Source: Streptococcus suis
Lineage (GTDB): Bacteria > Bacillota > Bacilli > Lactobacillales > Streptococcaceae
DNA: 64,000 bases
Assembly: GCF_002964575.1 (NCBI RefSeq)
Contig: NZ_POQQ01000041.1
Span: 1 to 64,000 of the forward strand
Direction of reading: 5' to 3'
Shown here: one piece after another, positions 1 to 8,474 of the stretch
How the letters are laid out: each line of letters opens with the position of its first letter
How positions within the stretch are numbered: position 1 is the stretch's first letter
Made by a program: the position numbers and the translations under genes
Notes under the pieces: generated by a model
The model's input: only the letters and a program-made list of their open reading frames with translations
The model's database searches: none
What the model was told of the DNA's origin: nothing

Positions 1-1
1 C

Positions 2-400
2 TATGTGAATGAGCTTCGTCGCTTGTATGGTCAAGATGCAGAAGTATTATGTGGCTATGAAGCTGGATGTCTTGGATTTACCCTATATCACTAGCTACAA
101 GTTCACGGGATTCTCTGTATCGTGATGGCACCTACAACGGTAATGAAGAAAGGAGCTAAGCATGTCAAGACAGATAAGAAAGATGCGGCTCAGCTCGCAA
201 AAGCTCTGGCCTTTCGTAGCTATCGGCCTGTTCATATTCCTACTGCTGAGGATGAACAAGTCAAAGGATATATCCGTATGAGAACAGACCACAAAGTGGC
301 TCTGAAGAAAATTAAACAACAAATTCTTGCCTTCTGTCTCCGACATGATTTTCGCTATACAGTGGGAAGAAATAATTGGACACAGTCATTGGCGTTTGAT
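2..400 (+). pseudogene. IS110-family transposase fragment (broken)
   Basis: The frame from base 2 reads like the N-terminal DEDD-type domain of an IS110-family transposase, with a CGYEAG stretch, a VMAPTT stretch and the typical KTDKKDAAQLAKAL segment. An in-frame TAG at 92-94 interrupts it where a glutamine codon would fit. The similarity stops near base 385, well short of a full transposase, and the reading frame then closes at 428-430. The 5' end lies outside the window. I infer a dead IS remnant that was truncated by the IS3-type remnant to its right. Confidence 0.7.
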
Positions 401-439
401 AGTGTGGAAAGACCATGTTTGCGGTGGTGATTCCACCAT

Positions 440-1135
440 AGGATTTACACCTTGATTTTAAGAGTTAATTCTTTTAGTGAATGGAAGATTTTTCTCAAGT
501 TTGAAGGAATGATAAGTGCTCTCAGCTACGGCATTGTCATAGGAAAAACAGCTTGACTAAGTGAACGGGTGATGCTAAAAACCTCTAACAGGTCATCTAT
601 CAGCTGATTATCAAACTCCTTACTATGGTCAGAATGATGAAATATCTTGACTTTAGTCAGAGCGTTAGGAATGCTTTGAATGGCTTTTTTGACAAGCTCT
701 GCAATCTTGTGCAATCCAATAATATCACGGTTAAAGATGTCAATGATTATGCAAACATAAGCTCAGCGATTGCCAACAAGAATGCAGGTCAAGTCAGTTA
801 CAATCGCTTCAAGTGGCTTTTCTTAGTTGAATTATCTAGCCAGAGGGTTTGGGGTGGGGACTTCATTCTTCCTTTAGAATGCAATTTAAAAGCTACTTTC
901 TGCTAAACCGATACTAAATTCAGCCTCTTCATGATGCGACGAATCCGACGACGAGACAAATTGCTATCTTGTGTTTCCAGATATTTATTGATTTTTCTAG
1001 CGTCATATCTGGACTTACTGTCAAGAAAAATGTGCTTCACTATTTCTTCAAGCTCCGCTTCAGATATTAGTTCTACAACTTCGTAGTAATAGCTAGAGCG
1101 AGGAATGCTCAACCAACAACACATAGCTGAAATAC
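440..1135 (-). pseudogene. IS3-family (IS150/IS861-like) orfB transposase remnant
   Basis: Read on the minus strand, scattered pieces in different frames resemble an IS3-family integrase-type transposase. They are an N-terminal HTH_21 region (903-1124, with SRYDARKINKYLE), a middle part around 715-900 with an EAIVTDLT-like stretch, and a C-terminal catalytic part (526-714, with FDNQLIDDLLEVFSITRSLS followed by a DNAVAEST-like stretch). Frameshifts and stops separate the pieces, and the 3' end is cut near base 440. No intact ORF remains, so this copy cannot make a transposase by itself. Confidence 0.75.
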
Positions 1136-1159
1136 TATGTTTATCCTTGTTAGCAGTGA

Positions 1160-1440
1160 TTATTTGCCTTTTCGTGCCATACTCACAGCCGCTTGTTTTA
1201 GGATAACTAAATGCATTTCAAGTTCTTTATTTCGTTTTCTGAGTTCAATCAGTTCACTTGCACAGCTGTAAAATTATCAACAGACTTGAAGGAAATATTT
1301 ATTCTCTCCTGCCGGATTCATTTGTTACAAGTCGAGGAAGTCAAATCATATTCTTTGTTCAGTTCACTGTGCTTTCTTCTCGCATTGTGAAAATCAACGA
1401 TTTGTTGTTTGAACTTATCCGTAATGATGAATTGTTGATA
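1160..1440 (-). pseudogene. IS3-family orfA transposase remnant
   Basis: The minus strand holds a TDKFKQQIVDFHNARRKHSE stretch near 1340-1420 and a LIELRKRNKELEM stretch near 1210-1260. These are the start and the coiled-coil end of an IS3-family orfA (HTH and leucine-zipper protein). Stops and frameshifts between them show decay. It lies directly upstream of the orfB remnant in the normal orfA-orfB order, so both come from one degenerate IS copy ending just before the liaF promoter. Confidence 0.7.
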
Positions 1441-1490
1441 ACTATTTCGAATTGCCGAGTTCTATCCCGCTCCCTCTTTTGCCTAAAATT

Positions 1491-1499
1491 TGTTACAAT
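1491..1499 (+). promoter_or_regulatory. Extended -10 promoter of liaFSR
   Basis: TGTTACAAT is an extended -10 (TGn plus TACAAT at 1494-1499), 21 bases before the liaF start. No good -35 hexamer is visible at 16-18 bases upstream. A GGAAAGG ribosome site follows at 1505-1511. The position just outside the IS remnant fits a promoter for the operon. LiaR operators were not identified. Confidence 0.5.
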
Positions 1500-1519
1500 A
1501 GTAGGGAAAGGATGCTATT

Positions 1520-2215
1520 ATGAGAAAAGTTCAATTTTTTCTGCTGATAGAAAGTATGCTCTTTACCATGGCAGCTTTTGATGTTGTTGCCAATGAGGCC
1601 AGTCGGACCTTGTTGCTCTTCTCAGCCTTGCTGTTACTTGCTTGGTATTTTCTAGGACGACGTTTAAATAGTGTGTTACTGGTCAGCTCACTGTCACTAT
1701 TGTTTCTGGTATTTGTTTTAAATCCTTACTTCATCATAGGGGTTATGCTACTCGTTGTTTATATGTTTATCAATTTTTTCTCGCGCTATGAGAAACGCAA
1801 CCAGTACACCCAGATTGTATTTAGCGACTATGCTTTGCAGGTGCAAAAAGAAAAAAATAGGTGGTTTGGCAATCATGACCATTCACAAGACCGTTTTGGT
1901 TTTGAAGATATCAATATTGTCCGCTTGTTTGGTAATGATGTGGTTGATTTGGATAAGACAGTCTTGGTAGGGCGGGATAATATTGTGGTCATTCGTAAAA
2001 CTTTTGGACGTACCAAAATTATTGTTCCCATTGATGTTGAAGTTTCCTTGTCGGCGACGAGTATCTATGGAAGAGTTAATTTCCTAGGTCAATCTCAATG
2101 GGATTTGCGGAATGAAAGTATAGCAATCAATAGTCCAGACTATCAGGAATTCCATAAACGCGTAAAGGTTGTGACCAATAATATTTTCGGAGATGTGGAG
2201 GTGGTTCGCGTATGA
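1520..2215 (+). CDS. liaF: LiaF-like membrane inhibitor of the LiaSR system
   Basis: A 231-residue protein with a hydrophobic N-terminal third (about residues 4-95, three to four membrane segments) followed by a soluble domain rich in beta-type sequence. This is the layout of LiaF/YvqF (VraT) proteins, which hold the LiaS kinase inactive in unstressed cells. Its stop overlaps the kinase start in ATGA, so the two are translationally coupled. The order liaF-liaS-liaR is the classical cell-envelope stress operon of streptococci. A GGAAAGG ribosome site supports the ATG at 1520. The function is assigned from gene order plus protein layout. Confidence 0.85.
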   Translation: MRKVQFFLLIESMLFTMAAFDVVANEASRTLLLFSALLLLAWYFLGRRLNSVLLVSSLSLLFLVFVLNPYFIIGVMLLVVYMFINFFSRYEKRNQYTQIVFSDYALQVQKEKNRWFGNHDHSQDRFGFEDINIVRLFGNDVVDLDKTVLVGRDNIVVIRKTFGRTKIIVPIDVEVSLSATSIYGRVNFLGQSQWDLRNESIAINSPDYQEFHKRVKVVTNNIFGDVEVVRV

Positions 2216-3228
2216 GAAAACGTACCTATTTCCTCTTGGCTTGGTTTGCCAGCCTGATTGTCTTCGTGGTCATTTCCTCTACCCTGCCCCTCCTCAACCA
2301 TTCGCTTTTGGATGTCAATTTATGGACCTCTACGGAACAACTTGTATTCACTCTCATTCTGCTTGTTATCGTACTGACCCTCTTTTTAGCAGTCATGGTC
2401 CAAACGGTGAGCCTGGCTTCCACTCAGGTCATGCGAGCGAAGTTACAGGCTATTTTGAAAAATAAAAGTATCCGAACAGATAATGAGAATGATCAACTCC
2501 TGCTCCAGTTATCTGATAAGGTGAGAAATTTGACCCGCCAGGTGCAACTGGTGGATAATCAGGACTTGGTCAAGAGAGAAGAAATTGTTGAAGGTGAACG
2601 GAAGCGGATTGCTAGAGATTTGCATGATACGGTCAGTCAAGAATTATTTGCGACCAGCATGATTTTATCAGGTCTATCCTCCAGCTTACCCAATCTACCC
2701 CAGGAAACCTTGCAGGAGCAGTTGATTCTGGTCAAGGATATGATTGAGTCTGCCCAGAGGGATTTGCGAATCTTGCTACTGCATCTCCGACCGAGTGAGC
2801 TAGAGAGCAAGACCTTGGTAGAGGGCTTTGAACTTATCTTGCGAGAAGTCAGTGATAAGAGTAATATCATCGTCCATTTCCAACATGAAGTGGAAGAATT
2901 ACCCAAGTTAATTGAGGAACACCTCTTTCGAATTGCCCAGGAAATTATTAGTAATACCCTGCGTCATGCCAAGGCCAAGCATTTAGATGTTTATCTCATT
3001 CAAAAAGAAACAGAGTTACAGCTGAAAATGACAGATGACGGAGTTGGTTTCCAGCAGGAACAGGATGGGGAGCTCAGCTATGGTCTACAAAATATTCGGG
3101 AACGGGTAGAAGATATGGCGGGGACCATTCAGATTCGCTCGGCACTGAATAAGGGTGTCGCCATTGATATCCGTATCCCATTATTGAAAGGAAAAGAAGA
3201 TGAATACAATTCGAGTGATGTTGGTTGA
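2212..3228 (+). CDS. liaS: LiaS-like sensor histidine kinase
   Basis: A 338-residue NarL-family (HisKA_3) kinase. Two N-terminal membrane helices (about 7-30 and 43-65) enclose a very short extracellular loop, the intramembrane-sensing type. The dimerisation region carries RIARDLHDTVSQELFA with the phosphoacceptor His at residue 138. A HATPase_c domain follows, with an N-box EIISNTLRHAKA and a DDGVGF G1 box. It senses wall-antibiotic stress through LiaF and phosphorylates LiaR. It overlaps liaF by 4 bases and liaR by 29 bases, so the three form one transcription unit. Confidence 0.9.
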   Translation: MRKRTYFLLAWFASLIVFVVISSTLPLLNHSLLDVNLWTSTEQLVFTLILLVIVLTLFLAVMVQTVSLASTQVMRAKLQAILKNKSIRTDNENDQLLLQLSDKVRNLTRQVQLVDNQDLVKREEIVEGERKRIARDLHDTVSQELFATSMILSGLSSSLPNLPQETLQEQLILVKDMIESAQRDLRILLLHLRPSELESKTLVEGFELILREVSDKSNIIVHFQHEVEELPKLIEEHLFRIAQEIISNTLRHAKAKHLDVYLIQKETELQLKMTDDGVGFQQEQDGELSYGLQNIRERVEDMAGTIQIRSALNKGVAIDIRIPLLKGKEDEYNSSDVG

Positions 3229-3841
3229 CGATCATGAAATGGTCCGTCTTGGTTTAAAAAGTTACTTAAATTTGCAGCCAGATGTGGAAGTTGTTGCCGA
3301 GGCTAGTGATGGTGAAGAGGGCTTGAGCAAGGCCCTAGAAGTCAAGCCAGATGTGGTAGTCATGGACTTAGTTATGCCAAAGATGACAGGTGTAGAAGCT
3401 ACCTTGGCTCTGCTCAAAGAATGGCCTCAAGCACGGATTGTCATTTTGACCTCCTACCTAGACAATGAGAAAATTTATCCTGTATTAGAAGCTGGGGCAA
3501 AAGGTTATATGTTAAAGACTTCTAGTGCAGATGAAATTTTGACAGCCATTCGCAAGGTAGCGCGTGGGGAATTTGCCATTGAAACAGAAGTGGAGAAAAA
3601 GGTGGAGCATCATAAACGCCACCCTGACTTGCACGATGATTTAACAGCCCGCGAACGTGAAATTCTAACTCTATTAGCTAAGGGGTATGACAACCAACGG
3701 ATCGCGGATGAGTCCTTCATTTCCTTGAAAACAGTCAAAACCCACGTTTCCAATATTCTTTCGAAACTCGCTGTTAGCGACAGAACACAAGCAGTTGTCT
3801 ACGCCTTTCAACATGGCCTGGTAGCACAAGAGGAAGAATAA
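3200..3841 (+). CDS. liaR: LiaR-like response regulator (NarL/FixJ family)
   Basis: A 213-residue regulator. The receiver domain (1-120) has an acidic pocket VDDHE, a phosphoacceptor Asp at residue 56 in VVVMDLVMPK, and Lys in the MLKTSSA loop. The LuxR-type HTH (about 147-210) contains LTAREREILTLLAKG and the recognition stretch SLKTVKTHVSNILSKL. It starts inside the liaS coding region behind AAAGGAAAAG, so expression is coupled. It is expected to activate envelope-stress genes, including its own operon. Confidence 0.92.
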   Translation: MNTIRVMLVDDHEMVRLGLKSYLNLQPDVEVVAEASDGEEGLSKALEVKPDVVVMDLVMPKMTGVEATLALLKEWPQARIVILTSYLDNEKIYPVLEAGAKGYMLKTSSADEILTAIRKVARGEFAIETEVEKKVEHHKRHPDLHDDLTAREREILTLLAKGYDNQRIADESFISLKTVKTHVSNILSKLAVSDRTQAVVYAFQHGLVAQEEE

Positions 3842-3850
3842 TGGTATAAT
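3842..3850 (+). promoter_or_regulatory. Extended -10 promoter for the structured leader / HAD gene
   Basis: TGGTATAAT is a perfect extended -10 (TATAAT at 3845-3850) overlapping the last base of the liaR stop. The predicted start is near 3855-3857, at the base of the first hairpin of the untranslated RNA that follows. There is no convincing -35 17 bases upstream. Confidence 0.6.
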
Positions 3851-4030
3851 GGGGGAGTGGTAAAGAACTCAAAAGTATTTAAAAAGAGTTCGTCTTACCA
3901 CCCCCGCACAGTTGATTAGGTCGGATTTGGAGTGTGAAATACGAACAAATCTGCCAATCAACCACTGCGCTGAGATGTTGACACGAACTCAGATAAGTGG
4001 ATTGAGCTTGATGCTAAGTCCAGAAAGGAT
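3851..4030 (+). ncRNA. Structured leader RNA (candidate cis-regulatory element)
   Basis: About 170 untranslated bases hold four hairpins. H1: GGGGG 3851-3855, TGGTAA 3858-3863 and GAACTC 3865-3870 pair with GAGTTC 3886-3891, TTACCA 3895-3900 and CCCCC 3901-3905. H2: GTTGATT 3911-3917 pairs with AATCAAC 3956-3962, extended by GGATTTG with CAAATCTG. H3: CTGAG 3970-3974 with CTCAG 3988-3992. H4: TGGATTGAGC 3998-4007 with GCTAAGTCCA 4013-4022. H4 directly abuts the GAAAGGAT ribosome site at 4023-4030. No T-run follows, so it looks like a 5' leader rather than a terminated small RNA. It does not match a riboswitch class I know; the family is unassigned. Confidence 0.55.
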
Positions 4031-4039
4031 ACCAAAATA

Positions 4040-5440
4040 GTGGATGCAAAATTAAAATACAAAGCCAAAAAAATAAAGATTGTCTTCTTTGATATTGATG
4101 ATACCTTGCGTGTCAAGAACACAGGCTATATTCCTGATTCCATTCAGCAGGTTTTTAAATCATTGAAAGAAAAGGGGATTTTGACCGGGATTGCATCTGG
4201 TCGAACCCCCTATGGTTTGGTGCCAGAAATCAAGGCCCTCCAGCCTGATTTCTTTGCCATGATTAACGGTTCCTATGTTGAAGATGCCAAAGGAAAACTT
4301 GTTCATCACCAACCGCTTCCTCAGGAACTGGTGGAGAAAGTCATTTCCTGGACCAAGGAAGTTGGTATTGAATATGGTTTACTGGGGAGCCAAAAAGGAA
4401 CCTTGTCTGCTCGGACGGAGCGGATTAGTCAGGTCATTGATCTGATTTACGAGGGTTTGGAAACTGACCCAGAATTCTACAAAGACAATGCTATTTACCA
4501 AATGCTGACCTTTGAAAAGGACGGTCAGGAAGTTGAATTGCCAGAAGAATTGCAAACTGATTTACGCACCGTTCGTTGGGATGCTATTTCATCGGATATT
4601 GTCTTGAAAGACTCTTCCAAGGCTGCTGGTGTAGCTAAAGTGGTTGAAAAACTTGGCTTGAAACCTGAAAATGTTCTGGTCTTTGGAGATGGACTGAATG
4701 ACATTGAGTTGTTCGATTATGCCGGCATTAGCATTGCTATGGGGCATTCTCATCCCGAATTGCAAAAGCGTGCAGATTATATTACGAAAAAAGTAGAAGA
4801 AGATGGCATTTTCGATGCCTTGGAGAAATTAGGTATGGTAGAAAAAGAAAAATACTTCCCACAATTAGATTTGGAAAATGTTGAAGGACCGATTGCTCAT
4901 ATCAAGACTAATCATGGTGAGCTAACTGTAAAATTGTTCCCAGAAATTGCTCCAAAGACAGTTGCAAACTTTGTTGCCCTCTCAAAAGATGGCTACTATG
5001 ACGGCATTATTTTCCACCGCATTATCAAAGATTTCATGATTCAAGGTGGAGACCCAACTGGTACAGGCATGGGTGGCGAGTCCATTTATGGCGCTTCATT
5101 TGAAGATGAGTTTTCAATGGAAGCCTTTAACCTTCGTGGTGCCTTGTCTATGGCCAATGCAGGACCAAATACAAATGGAAGTCAATTCTTTATCGTACAA
5201 AATGAAAACTTCCCTTACAATGCTAAAGAATTAGAACGTGGTGGCTGGCCAAAAGAAATTGCAGCAACCTATGTTGAAAATGGGGGCACACCACATTTAG
5301 ACCAACGCCATACCGTATTCGGTCACCTAGCTAATGAAGCCTCATTTGCTGTTCTTGATGCCATTGCTGGAGTTGATACAGACTCAGCAGACCGTCCGCT
5401 TGAAGATGTAGTCATCGAAACCATCGAAATTGAGGATTAA
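4040..5440 (+). CDS. Bifunctional Cof-type HAD hydrolase / cyclophilin peptidyl-prolyl isomerase
   Basis: A 466-residue fusion. Residues about 10-265 are a HAD-IIB (Cof) phosphatase with the nucleophile motif [13 protein letters not shown] (motif II) and [14 protein letters not shown] (motif IV). Residues about 275-466 are a cyclophilin domain with [38 protein letters not shown] and HTVFGH, which hold the usual Arg, Phe, Gln and His active-site residues. It should dephosphorylate small phosphorylated metabolites (substrate unknown) and isomerise X-Pro bonds in the cytoplasm; no signal peptide is seen. The start is GTG at 4040 behind GAAAGGAT. It is preceded by the structured leader and is probably co-transcribed with the S1-domain gene. 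Confidence 0.9.
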   Translation: MDAKLKYKAKKIKIVFFDIDDTLRVKNTGYIPDSIQQVFKSLKEKGILTGIASGRTPYGLVPEIKALQPDFFAMINGSYVEDAKGKLVHHQPLPQELVEKVISWTKEVGIEYGLLGSQKGTLSARTERISQVIDLIYEGLETDPEFYKDNAIYQMLTFEKDGQEVELPEELQTDLRTVRWDAISSDIVLKDSSKAAGVAKVVEKLGLKPENVLVFGDGLNDIELFDYAGISIAMGHSHPELQKRADYITKKVEEDGIFDALEKLGMVEKEKYFPQLDLENVEGPIAHIKTNHGELTVKLFPEIAPKTVANFVALSKDGYYDGIIFHRIIKDFMIQGGDPTGTGMGGESIYGASFEDEFSMEAFNLRGALSMANAGPNTNGSQFFIVQNENFPYNAKELERGGWPKEIAATYVENGGTPHLDQRHTVFGHLANEASFAVLDAIAGVDTDSADRPLEDVVIETIEIED

Positions 5441-5441
5441 G

Positions 5442-5813
5442 ATGAGGATTGGCGATAAGATCAAGGGGACGGTGTCGGGTATCCAGCCCTATGGAGCTTT
5501 TGTGGATTTAGAAAATGGGACAACTGGTTTGATTCATATTTCTGAAATCAAGACGGGATTTGTTGATAACATTTATGACCACGTTAAGATTGGTCAAGAG
5601 GTCTTGGTACAGGTTGTTGACTTTGATGAATATACTGAAAAGGCCAGCCTATCTATCCGAACACTGGAAGAAGAACACCAAAAAATTCCTCGTCACCACC
5701 GTTTCACCAATGAACGAAATAAAATCGGCTTTACACCATTGGCCAAAAGTCTTCCGAAGTGGATAAAAGAATCGAAAGCCTACCTCAAAGAACAAAAAGA
5801 AAAGAAGGTTTAG
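5442..5813 (+). CDS. S1-domain RNA-binding protein (YugI/CvfD-like)
   Basis: A 123-residue protein that is essentially one S1 RNA-binding domain: MRIGDKIKGTVSGIQPYGAF, then GLIHISEI and VKIGQEVLVQVVDFD, followed by a basic tail rich in Lys. This matches the general stress protein 13/YugI family, called CvfD in pneumococcus, a cytoplasmic RNA-binding regulator. A TTG 12 bases upstream is in frame, but the ATG at 5442 sits 6 bases after TGAGG and is the better start. The gene begins just after the stop of the HAD/cyclophilin gene and is probably translationally coupled to it. Confidence 0.85.
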   Translation: MRIGDKIKGTVSGIQPYGAFVDLENGTTGLIHISEIKTGFVDNIYDHVKIGQEVLVQVVDFDEYTEKASLSIRTLEEEHQKIPRHHRFTNERNKIGFTPLAKSLPKWIKESKAYLKEQKEKKV

Positions 5814-5835
5814 GGAAAAATCCCAACCTTCTTTT
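5800..5835. terminator. Bidirectional intrinsic terminator between the S1 gene and cysK
   Basis: AAAAGAAGGTT (5800-5810) and AACCTTCTTTT (5825-5835) form an 11-bp perfect stem, extended by GGG/CCC around an A-rich loop. The A-run on one side and T-run on the other let it work in both directions. It overlaps the stop codons of both convergent genes. Confidence 0.85.
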
Positions 5836-6760
5836 AATTATCAAATTCATAGAGGGCAGTAGACAAGTACCGCTCACCGTTATCTGCCAAGATAGCCAAT
5901 ACTTTTTTACCAGCTCCCAATTCTTTCGCAACTTCAATAGCCGCGTGGATCGCTGCTCCAGATGAAATACCCACAAGGAAACCTTCCTGTCCACCAATTG
6001 CGCGTCCGGTAGCCAAGGCATCGTCTGATTTAACACGAATAATGCCATCATAGGCTGCTGTATCCAGCGTATCAGGAATGAAACCTGCTGAAATACCTTG
6101 GATTTTATGTGGGCCAGGTGCTTCACCAGATAGGACTGCCGATTCATCAGCTTCGACAGCATAGATGGCGATGTTTGGGTTGGCAGCTTTTAATACACGC
6201 GAAACACCAGAAACAGTTCCACCAGTACCAACACCAGATACAAAGGCATCCAGACCTCTTGCCCCAAAGTCTTCCAAAATTTCCTGCCCTGTTGTATCTT
6301 CATGAACTTTTGGATTGGATGGATTGGCAAACTGGAAAGGCACCCAGCCATTTTTTTCTTCCGCAATCTCTTTTGCCTTGGCAATAGCCCCCTTCATTCC
6401 CTCACTACCTGGGGTTAAGACAAGCTCAGCTCCATAGGCTTGGATGATTTTGCGACGCTCGATGCTCATGGTTTCAGGCATAACGATAATCACTTTATAG
6501 CCTTTTGCTGCACCGACCCAAGCAAGACCGATACCAGTATTTCCGCTGGTTGGCTCAACAATAGTATCTCCAGGTTTGATGGTACCAGCCTTCTCAGCAT
6601 CTTCAATCATAGCCAAGGCGATACGGTCTTTGACAGAAGAACCTGGGTTGAAAGCTTCCAATTTGACATAGACCTCAGCAGCACCTTCAGGAACAATATT
6701 GTTAAGTTTGATAATCGGAGTTTTTCCAACTAATTGCGTAATATTTTGATAAATAGCCAT
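5834..6760 (-). CDS. cysK: Cysteine synthase A (O-acetylserine sulfhydrylase)
   Basis: A 308-residue PLP enzyme joining sulfide and O-acetylserine to make cysteine and acetate. The PLP lysine is K44 in NPGSSVKDR, the substrate loop TSGNTG is at 71-76, and the phosphate-cradling loop GVGTGGT is near 175. The length is typical of CysK. The ATG lies behind GGAGGTGCC. The prophage is inserted about 60 bases upstream of the start, so only about 60 bases of native promoter region remain; any regulator site further upstream has been moved 41 kb away. It converges with the S1 gene at a shared terminator. Confidence 0.95.
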   Translation of the reverse strand: MAIYQNITQLVGKTPIIKLNNIVPEGAAEVYVKLEAFNPGSSVKDRIALAMIEDAEKAGTIKPGDTIVEPTSGNTGIGLAWVGAAKGYKVIIVMPETMSIERRKIIQAYGAELVLTPGSEGMKGAIAKAKEIAEEKNGWVPFQFANPSNPKVHEDTTGQEILEDFGARGLDAFVSGVGTGGTVSGVSRVLKAANPNIAIYAVEADESAVLSGEAPGPHKIQGISAGFIPDTLDTAAYDGIIRVKSDDALATGRAIGGQEGFLVGISSGAAIHAAIEVAKELGAGKKVLAILADNGERYLSTALYEFDN

Positions 6761-6819
6761 AAGGCACCTCCAAATGATGTTACTACTAGTATATAGTAGA
6801 ACTTCAAAAAAGTATAATA

Positions 6820-6838
6820 TAAAAAAACTATCATAACG
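6820..6838 (+). mobile_element. attL core (19 bp)
   Basis: TAAAAAAACTATCATAACG is repeated without mismatch at 48470-48488. It lies between the cysK 5' region (host) and the integrase side of the prophage. Bases beyond the repeat differ on both sides, which defines the core. The intact palindromic context on the other side shows that the host site is part of an intrinsic terminator. Confidence 0.9.
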
Positions 6839-6955
6839 TTAAGAAAAAGCTATATCTAACCAGTCGTGGTATTTATGTAACAATTTGAAAACGTTGATAT
6901 TACTAGCTTTTTTAAAAAATGTTTATTGTTGATATTGTCGTAACTCGGTGTAGTT

Positions 6956-6986
6956 GTCGGGGAATTGTCGGGAAGAAGTCGGGGAA
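6956..6986 (+). promoter_or_regulatory. Left integrase arm-type repeats (3 x GTCGGG[G]AA)
   Basis: GTCGGGGAA at 6956, GTCGGGAA at 6967 and GTCGGGGAA at 6978 start exactly 11 bases apart, placing them on one helical face. Two more copies with the same 11-base spacing lie near attR (48422, 48433). Their position just outside the integrase stop and between the core and int fits N-terminal arm-site binding by tyrosine integrases. Confidence 0.6.
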
Positions 6987-6988
6987 AA

Positions 6989-8146
6989 TTATAGAACTTT
7001 CTTGTCAAATAGATCAGTAACATTATGTGCGCGTTCTTCTTTGATATGGGTATATTGTTTGGTTGTTTGAAGGCTTGAATGCCCCAGGAACTGCATGACA
7101 TCTTCTGGTCTAGCTCCAGCAATGAGCGATTGAGTGGTAAAGAAGTGACGCATAATGTGCGGAGTGATATAGATGCCACATTCCCCACTTACTCGTTTAA
7201 AAATTTTGTTTAAAAAAGCAGGTCTTTCCAAATAGTATTTATTATTCTTTATTCGGATGCTCAGGTAATCCTTTTCCTGCTCAACAATGACGTCCGCTTT
7301 CTTTTTGACTTGTTTTGCTGTCTCCATGATCTGTAACAACAACTCACTGCCTCTGTCATTTAAAACGACGTAACGCACAGAACTTTCTGTTTTTGTTCTT
7401 CCAGCACCATCTTTTGTCCTGTTGGAACGAGAGTCTCTTATATTTAAGACTGCTCGATTATTCGAATCGAAAGTAACGTCCATGAACCTGATGCCACAGA
7501 CTTCCCCGCGTCGAAGTCCAAAAATAGTCAGGTAGACAAATGCAAAATGTGTGGTCGATAGTAATTCTTCTGCGGTTTTTATCCACGTTTGAAAATCATC
7601 GATTTTTAACTCTTTATTAAGAGGTTCTAACTCTGATTCCCCGAGATAAATGCCGGACAATTTATTTTGTCTAAGATTTCCATTTTTGACAGCATCGTTT
7701 AAAATGGAATTCAAAAGTCGATTACTGGTAAGCACACTATTTCTGCGGTACTGGCCAAGCATTTCTGCCAGATGTTCTTCATAATCGTTGCGATTTATTT
7801 TTTTAAGCGGGAGGTTTCCCCACTTTTCTTTTATCATGGTACGATAAATGCCTGCGTTAGTGTAGATGGATGTGTCATTCCATTGACCTGTTTTTTCTTT
7901 CTTTGCTGAGTAGATTTCCCAGTATTCATTTAAAGTCAGTTCTAGGTTGACATCCATTTCATCATGATAAATTCTTTCTTCAATATCCCTTAGAATTCTC
8001 TGGGCGTCCTTTAAGCTTCGTAGTCCGCTCTTGTTAAATTCTTTCTTGCTACCATTAACAAAGTATCCTCTGCGGACATAGTAACGCAATCCTTTTTGGG
8101 TTTCGTACGTAAAAATATTTGGGTATTTTGTTTTTGTATATTTCAT
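6989..8146 (-). CDS. int: Phage tyrosine recombinase (integrase)
   Basis: A 385-residue site-specific recombinase. The N-terminal AP2-like arm-binding domain (1-60) is followed by a SAM-like core-binding domain (about 65-165) and the catalytic domain. Catalytic residues visible are Arg about 211 in GLRRGEV, HxxR-H at 330-334 (HIMRH), His 356 in LGHSS and nucleophile Tyr 365 in QYTHI. It integrates the phage at the 19-bp core. The ATG follows AGAAAGGAAAAG. A 20-codon frame starting at 8205 ends over the ATG (ATGA), but its own ribosome site is badly spaced. Confidence 0.95.
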   Translation of the reverse strand: MKYTKTKYPNIFTYETQKGLRYYVRRGYFVNGSKKEFNKSGLRSLKDAQRILRDIEERIYHDEMDVNLELTLNEYWEIYSAKKEKTGQWNDTSIYTNAGIYRTMIKEKWGNLPLKKINRNDYEEHLAEMLGQYRRNSVLTSNRLLNSILNDAVKNGNLRQNKLSGIYLGESELEPLNKELKIDDFQTWIKTAEELLSTTHFAFVYLTIFGLRRGEVCGIRFMDVTFDSNNRAVLNIRDSRSNRTKDGAGRTKTESSVRYVVLNDRGSELLLQIMETAKQVKKKADVIVEQEKDYLSIRIKNNKYYLERPAFLNKIFKRVSGECGIYITPHIMRHFFTTQSLIAGARPEDVMQFLGHSSLQTTKQYTHIKEERAHNVTDLFDKKVL

Positions 8147-8198
8147 TCTCTTTTCCTTTCTGTAAGACCAATCTGGACAAGGTTTTTTCGAAAGGATA

Positions 8199-8227
8199 TT
8201 GGCATCACCTCCTTAAAGTGATATAAT
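8199..8227 (+). promoter_or_regulatory. Sigma-70 type promoter of a short prophage RNA
   Basis: TTGGCA (8199-8204), 17-base spacer, TATAAT (8222-8227). It points away from the integrase, toward the minus-strand lysogeny genes, and no ORF follows within reach; a strong terminator ends about 90 bases later. Confidence 0.6.
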
Positions 8228-8233
8228 TAGAGT

Positions 8234-8323
8234 ACGCAAAAGGTCCTGCTGAAAAGCTGGTCTTTGCTTATTGGACTACCCTACACTTCGGCTTTGGTCG
8301 GTTGGAAGTGTGGGGATTTTTTT
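8234..8323 (+). ncRNA. Putative prophage small RNA (about 90 nt)
   Basis: It runs from the expected start 7 bases after the TATAAT to the T-run of the terminator. The 5' part can fold with GCAAA 8235-8240 against TTTGC near 8264-8268 and an inner CCTGCT-GAAA-AGCTGG hairpin. The 3' part is the terminator stem. No start codon with a ribosome site is seen. It lies between divergent int and the convergent end of the lysogeny operon, so it could act on the lysogeny genes in trans. It is not antisense to an annotated gene. Function unknown. Confidence 0.45.
8279..8323 (+). terminator. Intrinsic terminator of the prophage small RNA
   Basis: CCCTACACTTC (8279-8289) pairs with GAAGTGTGGGG (8305-8315), followed by seven T (8317-8323). 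Confidence 0.8.
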
Positions 8324-8351
8324 ATTTGTTTTTTTGAGGGAGAATTCATAG

Positions 8352-8381
8352 AAAAAACCTCTGCTCGATGAACAGAGGTTT
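8352..8381 (-). terminator. Terminator of the lysogeny operon
   Basis: AAACCTCTG (8355-8363) and CAGAGGTTT (8373-8381) form a 9-bp stem; on the minus strand the stem is followed by a T-run (A-run at 8352-8357). It ends the repressor-ImmA-PemK-like transcript. Between 8382 and 8474 I see only a weak GAC..AAAT/ATTT..GTC hairpin. Confidence 0.75.
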
Positions 8382-8474
8382 CAAATTGTCCTCAAGGGAC
8401 GAAATCATTTATTTTGTCGTCTAGCGACCTTATGATTCAATTGTAACCTTTGTTCTTATTTTTGTCAACAGATA

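Noticed and set aside
3851-4030. Leader region considered as 6S RNA, tmRNA, RNase P or yybP-ykoY riboswitch
   Set aside because: The 5' and 3' ends do not pair as in 6S; no tRNA-like end as in tmRNA; no GAGGAAAGTCC as in RNase P; Mn-riboswitch core motifs are missing.
8143-8205. 20-codon minus-strand ORF ending over the integrase ATG (possible leader peptide)
   Set aside because: The AAGGAGG site is only two bases from its ATG, too close for good initiation, and the region also serves the plus-strand promoter.
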